DNA of 5,780 nt, taken from Oscillospiraceae bacterium (GTDB lineage Bacteria > Bacillota > Clostridia > Oscillospirales > Oscillospiraceae). Below, piece by piece: positions 1-5,005 of the stretch. Numbering within the stretch: position 1 is the first letter of the stretch; every line of letters begins with the position of its first letter. A program made the position numbers and the translations under genes. The stretch spans positions 1-5,780 of the forward strand of contig WQRL01000134.1 in the NCBI GenBank assembly GCA_009786775.1. The letters run 5' to 3'. Below the pieces are notes generated by a model. That model searched no databases. It had not been told where the DNA came from and worked only from the letters and a program-made list of their open reading frames with translations.

Positions 1-1
1 A

Positions 2-787
2 ATTGACGTCATGCTGCTCTGCGGCGGCTCTGCCACTGATTTGGCTGTGCAGGGCCCTGAGTTTGCCTCCATGTTTAACATAGTGTGCAGTTATGACACG
101 CATGCCAAAATCCCTGAGTACATGGAGTCTATTAACGCCGCTTCTAAAAACCACACTGCTGTAATTTCTTCCGGCTGGGATCCCGGGCTATTTTCCATGA
201 TGCGCCTGATTTCCGAGTCCATCCTTCCCGCAGGTGAAACCTACACATTCTGGGGCAGGGGCGTTTCCCAAGGCCACTCGGACGCCATAAGGCGCATCCC
301 TGGCGTTAAAAACGGCGTCCAGTACACCATCCCCATTGACAAGGCCCTTGAAGCTGTGCGCTCGGGAGCCCTCCCTAAATTTGAAACAAGGGATAAGCAC
401 CTGAGGGAGTGCTTTGTCGTCGCCGAGGACGGAGCAGACAAGGCTAAAGTAGAGCAGAGCATCAAGACCATGCCGAATTATTTTGCGGATTACAACACCG
501 TGGTTCACTTCATAAGCGAAGATGAACTAAAAGCCAGCCACTCCGCAATGCCTCACGGCGGCATGGTAATACACAGCGGCACAACAGGCGAAAACAAGCA
601 TGTTGTGGAATTTTCGCTAAAGCTCGAATCAAACCCCGAATTTACAGCCAGCGTCATGGTGGCCTGCGCGAGAGCCTGCATAAGATTTTATCAAAATGGC
701 CAGTACGGTGCCAAAACTGTATTTGACATCCCTCTAGCCTATCTTTCGCCCAAGGATTATGCTACAATAGTTAGGGAACTATTATAA
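2..787 (+). CDS. ddh: meso-diaminopimelate D-dehydrogenase, 5'-truncated by window edge
   Basis: This cytoplasmic enzyme makes meso-diaminopimelate in one NADPH-dependent reductive amination of L-2-amino-6-oxopimelate (from tetrahydrodipicolinate), feeding lysine and peptidoglycan synthesis. About 261 codons are visible, and the frame is open to the left edge. The first visible ATG (position 11) lies inside the conserved stretch IDVMLLCGGSATD, so it is not the start. By comparison with the roughly 320-residue Corynebacterium enzyme, about 60 N-terminal residues holding most of the NADP-binding Rossmann motif are missing. Visible family motifs are CGGSATD, SSGWDPG, TFWGRGVSQGHSDAIRRIPGV and MPHGG. 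Residues that I recall as substrate contacts in the Corynebacterium structure all have counterparts: Asp of SYDTHAK, Asp of GWDPG, Thr of QYTIP, Arg of LRECF, His of MPHGG and Asn of SNPEF. The gene therefore looks functional. A rubredoxin-like gene follows after 26 nt without an intervening terminator. Confidence 0.95.
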   Translation: MDVMLLCGGSATDLAVQGPEFASMFNIVCSYDTHAKIPEYMESINAASKNHTAVISSGWDPGLFSMMRLISESILPAGETYTFWGRGVSQGHSDAIRRIPGVKNGVQYTIPIDKALEAVRSGALPKFETRDKHLRECFVVAEDGADKAKVEQSIKTMPNYFADYNTVVHFISEDELKASHSAMPHGGMVIHSGTTGENKHVVEFSLKLESNPEFTASVMVACARACIRFYQNGQYGAKTVFDIPLAYLSPKDYATIVRELL

Positions 788-813
788 ATAAATTAGTAGT
801 AAAGGAGAAAGAG

Positions 814-930
814 ATGAAGAAGTTTGTATGTATCGTCTGCGGTTATGTCCACGAGGGAGACGCGCCTCCTGAAAAATGCCCAATCTGCAAAGCCCCGGCA
901 TCGAAGTTCAAGGAACAAGAAGAAGAGTAA
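814..930 (+). CDS. Small stand-alone rubredoxin-like protein (38 aa)
   Basis: This tiny iron-binding protein has the sequence pattern of the short rubredoxin domain found at the C-terminus of rubrerythrins and some flavin reductases. C6-x2-C9-G-Y form the first knuckle and C22-P-x-C25 the second, with only 12 residues between the pairs. Classical rubredoxins have about 52 residues and a spacing near 30. The four cysteines would hold one Fe(Cys)4 site for single-electron transfer. The C-terminus is acidic (KEQEEE). The start is supported by a strong Shine-Dalgarno (AAGGAG, 802-807) six bases before the ATG, and the stop is followed by a strong hairpin. It lies 26 nt behind ddh, so it is probably the last gene of that transcript. 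A redox partner is not visible here. The role (for example peroxide or oxygen defence in an anaerobe) is inference from the family. Confidence 0.85.
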   Translation: MKKFVCIVCGYVHEGDAPPEKCPICKAPASKFKEQEEE

Positions 931-948
931 AGCCATAAAACCAAAATA

Positions 949-980
949 TGCGGACGCGCAATGCGCGTCCGCAGTCTGTT
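949..980. terminator. Bidirectional rho-independent terminator
   Basis: A perfect 11-bp GC-rich stem (949-959 with 963-973, arms TGCGGACGCGC and GCGCGTCCGCA) has a 3-nt AAT loop. On the plus strand it lies 18 nt behind the rubredoxin-like gene and is followed by the moderately T-rich GTCTGTTATTT. On the minus strand it lies 57 nt behind the MerR gene stop and is followed by TATTTTGGTTTT, the better U-tract. It therefore probably ends both convergent transcripts. Confidence 0.8.
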
Positions 981-1030
981 ATTTACGTCAAGTTACTTCC
1001 AGCCTTTCGGCAAATTATAAGCCTATCGCC

Positions 1031-1849
1031 TTACCCTTGTTTTTCCCGCACGGTTATGAGCACGCGCAACAGATAGTTAGTTGATTCTGAAACAAAAACT
1101 TCGTTGAGCGGGTACTCTTCAAATGCAGGGCCGCTTATTTCAAAATTATTCTCGTCAATGTACTGGATAATCCGCCTGTAAAGGGCATCCCCATCAGCAT
1201 AACTCCCGCGCATATAGCCTATGGCATATAGCGCAGCGGGTCTTTTGTCGTGGCCTTCGGGGTTATAAAAGTAGAACCTGTCAGCCCCTGTCCAGTCCCC
1301 GCGCTTTATCCTCTCTGCGGAAAAAGTCCCCCAAACCAAGTAATCTAAGTCAAGCCCGGGATGTTTCTTGCTAATCGCCTCATAGAAGCTCAGCAAGGTG
1401 TCAAAAAACGTCCTGCCTCCGCTGTAATCGTTAAAATCACCCAAAATAATAGGCTCCGCCTGCATATACTGAATAGTTATACGGTCTTCATCCACATTGG
1501 AAACTGAACGCATAGATTTTTGCAAAGTTAGCAGCAATTTTTTAGCGCAAATCCAGTCTTCAATTTTCCTGTCAATCTTTTCAATCTGGTGCAAAAAAAC
1601 TTCATCTAGCAGTTCCGGTGTCCGGCTGTCCTTGAGCTCCTTGATTTCCTCTAGCGTCATCCCAAGTTTCCGACAGGTTCTAATTACATTCACGATGGCG
1701 AGCTGAGCTTCAGAATAATAACGGTAATTATTCTCTCCCCGCTCCTCAGGCGAAAGCAATCCGATTCTGTCATAGTGCAGTAATGTGTCTCTTGTTGTCC
1801 GCGAATATTTTGCAAATTCGCTTATTGAAAATAGCCCGTTGTCCAGCAT
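1031..1849 (-). CDS. MerR-family transcriptional regulator with GyrI-like effector-binding domain
   Basis: The product is a predicted 272-residue DNA-binding regulator of the BmrR/BltR type. Residues 7-75 form the MerR winged helix-turn-helix (SISEFAKYSRTTRDTLLHYD, then the wing RGENNYRYYSEAQL and the KLGMTLEEIKEL helix). Residues 78-113 form the dimerisation coiled coil (HQIEKIDRKIEDW). Residues 122-269 look like a GyrI/AraC-type effector-binding domain, ending in the typical acidic-hydrophobic stretch EEYPLNEVFVSES followed by a last beta strand. Such domains usually bind hydrophobic or cationic small molecules, but the ligand is unknown here. The frame can be extended 14 codons upstream to 1891. 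I chose the ATG at 1849 because AGGGAGG lies seven bases before it and MerR homology begins right after. No efflux pump or enzyme gene is adjacent, so the target may be its own promoter or a distant gene. Confidence 0.9.
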   Translation of the reverse strand: MLDNGLFSISEFAKYSRTTRDTLLHYDRIGLLSPEERGENNYRYYSEAQLAIVNVIRTCRKLGMTLEEIKELKDSRTPELLDEVFLHQIEKIDRKIEDWICAKKLLLTLQKSMRSVSNVDEDRITIQYMQAEPIILGDFNDYSGGRTFFDTLLSFYEAISKKHPGLDLDYLVWGTFSAERIKRGDWTGADRFYFYNPEGHDKRPAALYAIGYMRGSYADGDALYRRIIQYIDENNFEISGPAFEEYPLNEVFVSESTNYLLRVLITVREKQG

Positions 1850-1856
1850 GGTTTTA

Positions 1857-1864
1857 GCCTCCCT
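1857..1864 (-). promoter_or_regulatory. Ribosome binding site deciding the MerR gene start
   Basis: On the minus strand AGGGAGGC is followed by TAAAAC and then the ATG at 1849. This near-perfect Shine-Dalgarno is well placed for that ATG and lies downstream of the alternative ATG at 1891, so the shorter 272-residue product is favoured. Confidence 0.8.
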
Positions 1865-1879
1865 AAGAGTTATGTATAA

Positions 1880-1915
1880 ATGGTAACACAAACATTTGGG
1901 TTGGACAAGGGTCCA
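1880..1915 (-). promoter_or_regulatory. Probable MerR gene promoter with internal dyad operator
   Basis: On the minus strand TTGTCC (1908-1903) and TACCAT (1885-1880) are 17 bp apart, each matching four of six consensus bases. The spacer is filled by the dyad AACACAAA-CA-TTTGGGTT (plus-strand coordinates 1885-1902), which has a single mismatch. A second palindrome, TGGAC-AAGG-GTCCA (1902-1915), covers the -35 box. MerR proteins characteristically bind a dyad lying between -35 and -10, so the spacer dyad is the more likely autoregulatory site. The promoter boxes themselves are mediocre. Confidence 0.45.
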
Positions 1916-1923
1916 TATGGATA

Positions 1924-1961
1924 ATTTTTAATTATTTTTACGGACGATTTTTAATTATTTT
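1924..1961. repeat. Tandem-spaced 15-nt AT-rich direct repeat
   Basis: ATTTTTAATTATTTT occurs twice, at 1924-1938 and 1947-1961, with starts 23 bp apart (about two helical turns) and an eight-base spacer containing CGGACG. It lies 16-53 bp upstream of the MerR -35 box, so UP-element-like activation or DNA bending is possible. Low complexity makes chance duplication a real alternative. Confidence 0.5.
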
Positions 1962-1980
1962 GGGTTTTTTACTTGATTTC

Positions 1981-2015
1981 ACTATTGACTCGTGGGCTGC
2001 ACAATAGTTTATATA
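1981..2015 (+). promoter_or_regulatory. Possible upstream promoter with inverted repeat
   Basis: TTGACT (1985-1990) is followed after 19 bp by TATATA (2010-2015). The seven-base inverted repeat ACTATTG (1981-1987) and CAATAGT (2002-2008) overlaps the -35 box, with arm centres 21 bp apart, the spacing expected for a dimer binding one face of the helix. A 19-bp spacer is unusual for ordinary promoters but typical of MerR-activated ones. If active it would give the toxin-antitoxin operon a second, upstream start. The -10 box is weak. Confidence 0.3.
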
Positions 2016-2077
2016 TGAACTAGTGGCCTTCGGTTTGTACTCAAATAAATGCAATATTACGGCTTTGTTTAGCTCCC

Positions 2078-2114
2078 TTGACCACATTCTCAGCATGGTG
2101 ATATAATTATATCA
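2078..2114 (+). promoter_or_regulatory. Toxin-antitoxin promoter with palindromic operator over the -10 box
   Basis: TTGACC (2078-2083) and a perfect TATAAT (2102-2107) are separated by 18 bp. The -10 box sits wholly inside the 16-bp perfect palindrome TGATATAATTATATCA (2099-2114). Phd/YefM antitoxins, alone or with their toxin, repress their own operon by binding palindromes at the promoter, so this is the likely autorepression site. Transcription should begin about 25-30 nt before the antitoxin ATG. Confidence 0.7.
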
Positions 2115-2142
2115 TAAATAACTAAAAAAGGTTGTGTGAATT

Positions 2143-2415
2143 ATGCCCAATATTAGGCCCATCTCTGACTTAAGGAACAATTCGAACGAAATAAGTGAGT
2201 TTTGCCGCACATCACGCGAGCCTGTATTTATTACCAAAAACGGTGTCGGAGACATGGTGGTACTAAGTATTGAGATGTACGAACGTCAACAGGCGCAGCT
2301 CGATCTTTACTCCAAACTAGCTGAATCTGAGGCTGAACTTGCCACAGGTTCTGAAGGAGTAGGCTTTGTAGAGTTTGCTAAGAGGTTGAGGAACGGTGTG
2401 CATGGACGAGTATAA
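2143..2415 (+). CDS. Type II toxin-antitoxin system, Phd/YefM-family antitoxin
   Basis: The product is a 90-residue antitoxin that should bind and neutralise the toxin encoded just downstream and repress the operon. Residues 1-50 match the Phd/YefM DNA-binding fold: PNIRPISDLRNNSNEISEF, then EPVFITKNGVGDMVVLSIEMYER, with the family hallmark of a beta hairpin reading ITKNG-x-xDMVVLS. Residues 51-90 form the more variable toxin-binding tail, rich in charged residues and probably partly disordered until bound. The ribosome binding site is weak (AAGG at 2128-2131, eleven bases from the ATG). The gene overlaps the toxin start by 14 bp, which suggests translational coupling. The length is typical of the family. 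Confidence 0.92.
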   Translation: MPNIRPISDLRNNSNEISEFCRTSREPVFITKNGVGDMVVLSIEMYERQQAQLDLYSKLAESEAELATGSEGVGFVEFAKRLRNGVHGRV

Positions 2416-2704
2416 TGTAATTATTTCTCCCGCAGCACAAAATGACCTCCATGATGTCATGGAACACCTTGAGGTTTTGCCGGGCGATGCCGCGGCGCAG
2501 TATCTTGAACTGTTCATTGACAAAACCGCAGTGCTTTCATCTTCTCCCGAAAGCAACCCCCTTGCCCGCGATACTCAACTACGCCTGCGCGGGTACAGGT
2601 TTCTGCCCATAGAGAACTATATAGTTTTCTACGTCATAAACGGCAATGTGGTGGATATACGTAGAATTCTCTACGCAAGGCGGCAATATGAGTGGTTATT
2701 TTAG
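2402..2704 (+). CDS. Type II toxin-antitoxin system, RelE/ParE-family toxin
   Basis: The product is a 100-residue predicted toxin of the RelE/ParE superfamily. The N-terminus has the typical first strand and helix (YNVIISPAAQNDLHDVMEHL), and the C-terminal half has the conserved beta sheet: LRLRGYRFLPIENYIVFY, then VVDIRRILYARRQYEWLF. The closing ILYARRQY resembles the RILY-x-x-R-x-Y ending of the RelE/ParE relatives usually paired with Phd/YefM antitoxins. RelE members cleave mRNA on the ribosome and ParE members poison gyrase. The sequence alone does not settle which applies. A GTG at 2396 would add two residues, but GAGGA (2388-2392) is nine bases before the ATG at 2402 and only three before the GTG, so ATG is preferred. 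The gene overlaps the antitoxin by 14 bp and is followed by a terminator. Confidence 0.9.
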   Translation: MDEYNVIISPAAQNDLHDVMEHLEVLPGDAAAQYLELFIDKTAVLSSSPESNPLARDTQLRLRGYRFLPIENYIVFYVINGNVVDIRRILYARRQYEWLF

Positions 2705-2720
2705 AGCCCTCTCCTAGATG

Positions 2721-2760
2721 CACAAGGGATGCCTTCACCGGTTTTCCCTTGTGTTTTCTT
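2721..2760 (+). terminator. Rho-independent terminator of the toxin-antitoxin operon
   Basis: CACAAGGGA (2721-2729) pairs perfectly with TCCCTTGTG (2745-2753) around a 15-nt loop, followed at once by TTTTCTT. It lies 16 nt behind the toxin stop. The end of the T-tract directly abuts the -35 box of the thrS promoter, so the two transcription units are insulated but tightly packed. Confidence 0.8.
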
Positions 2761-2804
2761 GACATTTTAACTTTTTCGTAGTAGACTCCTAACTTGTTGG
2801 GAGT
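2759..2804 (+). promoter_or_regulatory. thrS promoter with near-palindrome over -10 and start
   Basis: A perfect -35 box TTGACA (2759-2764) is followed after 17 bp by TAGACT (2782-2787, four of six). The 20-bp near-palindrome ACTCCTAACTTGTTGGGAGT (2785-2804, one mismatched pair) begins within the -10 box and runs past the expected start near 2794. It could be a repressor site. Only half of it would be in the RNA, so it is less likely to act as an RNA hairpin. The leader is about 85 nt long. Confidence 0.6.
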
Positions 2805-2878
2805 TTATTAATATTATGGCCATTACTTTTTCAAGGTAGCCTTATGCCCAAAAATTATCGAGAGGAATAATCATTTTT

Positions 2879-4636
2879 ATGTCAGAAAATTTATACACAT
2901 TTGAAAATGAAGAGTATAAGCATGCGTACCGCCACACCACTTCTCATATACTTGCCCATGCCGTGAAAAGGCTGTTTCCCGATGCACAGTTTGCAATCGG
3001 GCCGGCTATTGCCGAGGGCTTTTATTACGATATTGACGTGGCTGAAACCATAACTCCCGAGATTCTTGAAAAAATTGAGGCTGAGATGCGCAAAATCTGC
3101 AAGGAGAAGCTGCCTCTTGAGCGCCATGAGCTCTCACGCGCGGACGCTCTCAAATGGGCCACCGAGCAAAACGAGCCTTACAAGGTCGAGCTTATAAATG
3201 ATTTGCCCGAGGATGCCGTAATCAGTTTCTATACCGAAGGCGATTTCACCGACCTGTGCGCAGGCCCCCATGTGGACAGCACCGGAAGGATTAAGGGCAA
3301 TGCCTTAAAGCTGACGAGCTGCACAGGCGCTTACTGGCGCGGGGACTCAAACAACAAGATGCTCCAGCGCATTTACGGCACATGTTTTATGAGCAAAGCC
3401 GAACTTGATGAGCATTTGCATAGAATAGAGGAAGCGAAGCTGCGCGACCACAGGAAGCTGGGGCGTGAGCTTGATTTATTTGCTCTTTACGACGAGGGGC
3501 CGGGCTTCCCATTCTTCTTCCCAAAGGGCATGATAATCCGCAATGAACTGGTGCAGTTCTGGCGTGAAGAGCACCGCAGGGCCGGCTATGTTGAGATAAG
3601 CACCCCCATGATTTTGAGCGAGGAACTCTGGCGCCGCTCAGGCCACTGGGATTTATATAAGGACAATATGTATTTCACCGAGATTGACGAGGCTGGCTTC
3701 GCCATTAAGCCCATGAACTGCCCCGGCGGAATGCTCGCCTACAAGCGCAAGCTGTGGAGCTACAGGGAACTGCCCGTCCGCATGGCAGAGCTCGGAGTAG
3801 TCCACCGCCACGAGCTCTCTGGTGCCCTGCATGGACTCATGCGCGTGCGCAACTTCACCCAGGATGATGCCCATCTTTACATGACTCCCGAACATATCCC
3901 CCAGGAGATTGTCGCCACAATTGAGCTTGTGGACAGGATTTACAGGGTATTCGGCTTTGACTACAGGGTTGAGCTCTCCACCCGTCCTAGTAAGTTCATG
4001 GGCGAGATTGAGAGATGGGATGCCGCGGAAAAACTGCTGGAAGAGGCACTTATCGAAAAGAACATAAACTACCGCCTAAACCCCGGCGACGGCGCATTTT
4101 ACGGGCCGAAAATAGACTTCCATCTCGTGGACTGCCTGGGGCGTTCATGGCAATGTGCGACACTGCAACTGGACTTCCAAATGCCCGAACGCTTTGAGCT
4201 TGAATATGTGGGAGCAGACGGCGAGAAGCACAGGCCTGTGATGATTCACAGAACGGTGCTAGGCTCCCTGGAGCGCTTCATAGCTATCATAACTGAGCAC
4301 TATGCCGGGGCTTTCCCCCTGTGGCTTGCACCCGTGCAGGTCATAGTAATGCCCATAACCGACCGCACGAAGGAGTATGCTCAAGAGGTTGCTGACCAGC
4401 TTACTGCGGCTGGCTACCGCGTAGACACCGACTTCCGCAGTGAGAAAATCGGCTTCAAAATCCGCGAGGCACAAATGCAGAAAATCCCATACATGCTGGT
4501 GCTGGGCGACAAGGAGGCCGAAAACGGGCAGGTCACTGTAAGAAAAAGAGCCGAGGGTGATATAGGCGCTATGACCTTGGATGAATTTAGCACAATGATT
4601 GCACCTGAGCGCACACCATCAGTACCCGCTAAGTAA
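2879..4636 (+). CDS. thrS: Threonyl-tRNA synthetase lacking the N-terminal TGS domain
   Basis: This cytoplasmic class II synthetase charges tRNA-Thr with threonine and edits Ser-tRNA-Thr. It has 585 residues against about 640 in E. coli, whose alignment begins near residue 60, so the TGS domain is absent. An in-frame TAG at 2837 rules out an upstream extension. Residues 15-190 form the editing domain, with the four site residues H19, H23, C127 and H131 (RHTTSHILAH, CAGPH). Residues 195-475 form the catalytic core, with zinc ligands C281 (MNCPG), H332 (DDAHLY) and H457 (MIHR), motif 2 R310 and motif 3 R466 (GSLERF). Residues 480-585 form the anticodon-binding domain (LAPVQVIVMPITD, EKIGFKIREAQMQKIPYMLV). 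All key residues are present, so the enzyme should be active and proofreading. AGAGGA (2861-2866) lies twelve bases from the ATG, a rather long gap. No T-box leader is visible. Confidence 0.97.
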   Translation: MSENLYTFENEEYKHAYRHTTSHILAHAVKRLFPDAQFAIGPAIAEGFYYDIDVAETITPEILEKIEAEMRKICKEKLPLERHELSRADALKWATEQNEPYKVELINDLPEDAVISFYTEGDFTDLCAGPHVDSTGRIKGNALKLTSCTGAYWRGDSNNKMLQRIYGTCFMSKAELDEHLHRIEEAKLRDHRKLGRELDLFALYDEGPGFPFFFPKGMIIRNELVQFWREEHRRAGYVEISTPMILSEELWRRSGHWDLYKDNMYFTEIDEAGFAIKPMNCPGGMLAYKRKLWSYRELPVRMAELGVVHRHELSGALHGLMRVRNFTQDDAHLYMTPEHIPQEIVATIELVDRIYRVFGFDYRVELSTRPSKFMGEIERWDAAEKLLEEALIEKNINYRLNPGDGAFYGPKIDFHLVDCLGRSWQCATLQLDFQMPERFELEYVGADGEKHRPVMIHRTVLGSLERFIAIITEHYAGAFPLWLAPVQVIVMPITDRTKEYAQEVADQLTAAGYRVDTDFRSEKIGFKIREAQMQKIPYMLVLGDKEAENGQVTVRKRAEGDIGAMTLDEFSTMIAPERTPSVPAK

Positions 4637-4663
4637 TTATTACACATATACGTTTCTGCGAAA

Positions 4664-4698
4664 TTGGCGCAGTGTGGCGATAAGCTGCACTGCGCTAA
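4664..4698 (+). terminator. Hairpin behind thrS, probable terminator
   Basis: GCGCAGTGTGGC (4667-4678) pairs with GCTGCACTGCGC (4684-4695) over 12 bp including two G-T pairs, with loop GATAA; two outer A-T pairs and a G-T pair extend the stem to 4664-4698. It begins 27 nt after the thrS stop. The following bases (AAATGCAGCC) are not T-rich, so it may work with a protein factor or mainly protect the 3' end. Confidence 0.5.
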
Positions 4699-4903
4699 AA
4701 TGCAGCCTAAAAGTAGCTGTCCCGGGCTGTGACATTTTGAATGCACCTGCCAGCCCGCCATAATCTATAGTTGTAACTCGGATTTAAAGCCGTTTTCTCA
4801 CTTAACGCTCAAAAAACACTCAAATCTCAACCACCAATTCCGTACATTGAAATTTTTCACATATTCATGCGTAAATTTTCTTATAGATTTCGGCATCAAA
4901 TTA

Positions 4904-4932
4904 TTGACAGAGGCCATAGCAGCTTATATAAT
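4904..4932 (+). promoter_or_regulatory. Perfect-consensus sigma-70/A promoter of the SLH gene
   Basis: TTGACA (4904-4909) and TATAAT (4927-4932) are both exact consensus matches with the ideal 17-bp spacer, and the DNA upstream is AT-rich. Transcription should start near 4939, giving a leader of about 66 nt. Such strength fits an abundant surface protein. Confidence 0.85.
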
Positions 4933-4954
4933 GCAGAATGTTGATCAAAATAGG

Positions 4955-4990
4955 CCACCAATAACGGCGGTGGAATTTTTAAAAATTTTT
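4955..4990 (+). promoter_or_regulatory. Terminator-like hairpin and T-tracts in the SLH gene leader
   Basis: CCACC (4955-4959) and GGTGG (4969-4973) form a short GC-rich stem with a nine-base loop, followed by AATTTTTAAAAATTTTT up to the ribosome binding site GGAGG (4991-4995). The layout resembles an attenuator, or a 5' stem that stabilises the mRNA. The AT part AATTTTTAAAAATT (4974-4987) is itself a perfect palindrome. Confidence 0.4.
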
Positions 4991-5005
4991 GGAGGACGGT
5001 AAAAT

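Larger units (their letters stand above)
1850..2142. other. AT-rich intergenic region between divergent MerR and antitoxin genes
   Basis: This 293-nt stretch has no convincing coding frame. From left to right it holds the MerR ribosome binding site and promoter with two dyads (1880-1915), an overlapping palindrome TCCATATGGA (1912-1921), a 15-nt direct repeat of AT-rich DNA (1924-1961), an inverted repeat over a -35-like box (1981-2008), and the toxin-antitoxin promoter with its palindrome (2078-2114). The density of symmetric elements suggests a regulatory region read in both directions. Confidence 0.7.
4637..5005. other. Intergenic region between thrS and the SLH-protein gene
   Basis: This 369-nt stretch has no supported gene. 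The first 120 nt carry GC-rich hairpins behind thrS: a 12-bp stem at 4667-4695, an alternative stem at 4684-4706, and a 7-bp stem CGGGCTG/CAGCCCG at 4723-4757. Positions 4760-4900 are AT-rich with nothing recognised. The consensus promoter and leader of the SLH gene occupy 4904-5005. A minus-strand frame over 4414-4761 mostly mirrors thrS and is not credible as a gene. Confidence 0.7.

Noticed and set aside
824..1084. An 86-codon plus-strand open frame overlapping the rubredoxin-like gene and the terminator.
   Set aside because: It is a different frame over the rubredoxin-like gene, crosses a strong terminator into the antisense of the MerR gene, and has no good ribosome binding site or recognisable motif.
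1850..1891. A 14-codon N-terminal extension of the MerR protein starting at 1891.
   Set aside because: The strong ribosome binding site and the onset of MerR homology both support the ATG at 1849, and the extension overlaps the probable promoter.
1924..1961. Possible CRISPR or iteron array.
   Set aside because: There are only two copies of a short low-complexity repeat, with no further units, cas genes or replication initiator.
2143..2704. The toxin-antitoxin pair as a novel defence system.
   Set aside because: Both proteins match well-known families in the standard gene order with the usual overlap; there are no extra genes suggesting a new system.
2705..2878. A T-box riboswitch before thrS.
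   Set aside because: No T-box consensus, specifier loop or anti-terminator was found, and the leader behind the predicted start is too short.
4414..4761. A 115-codon minus-strand frame over the thrS 3' end.
   Set aside because: Most of it is antisense to well-conserved thrS sequence, its product resembles nothing I recognise, and the rest covers the hairpins behind thrS.
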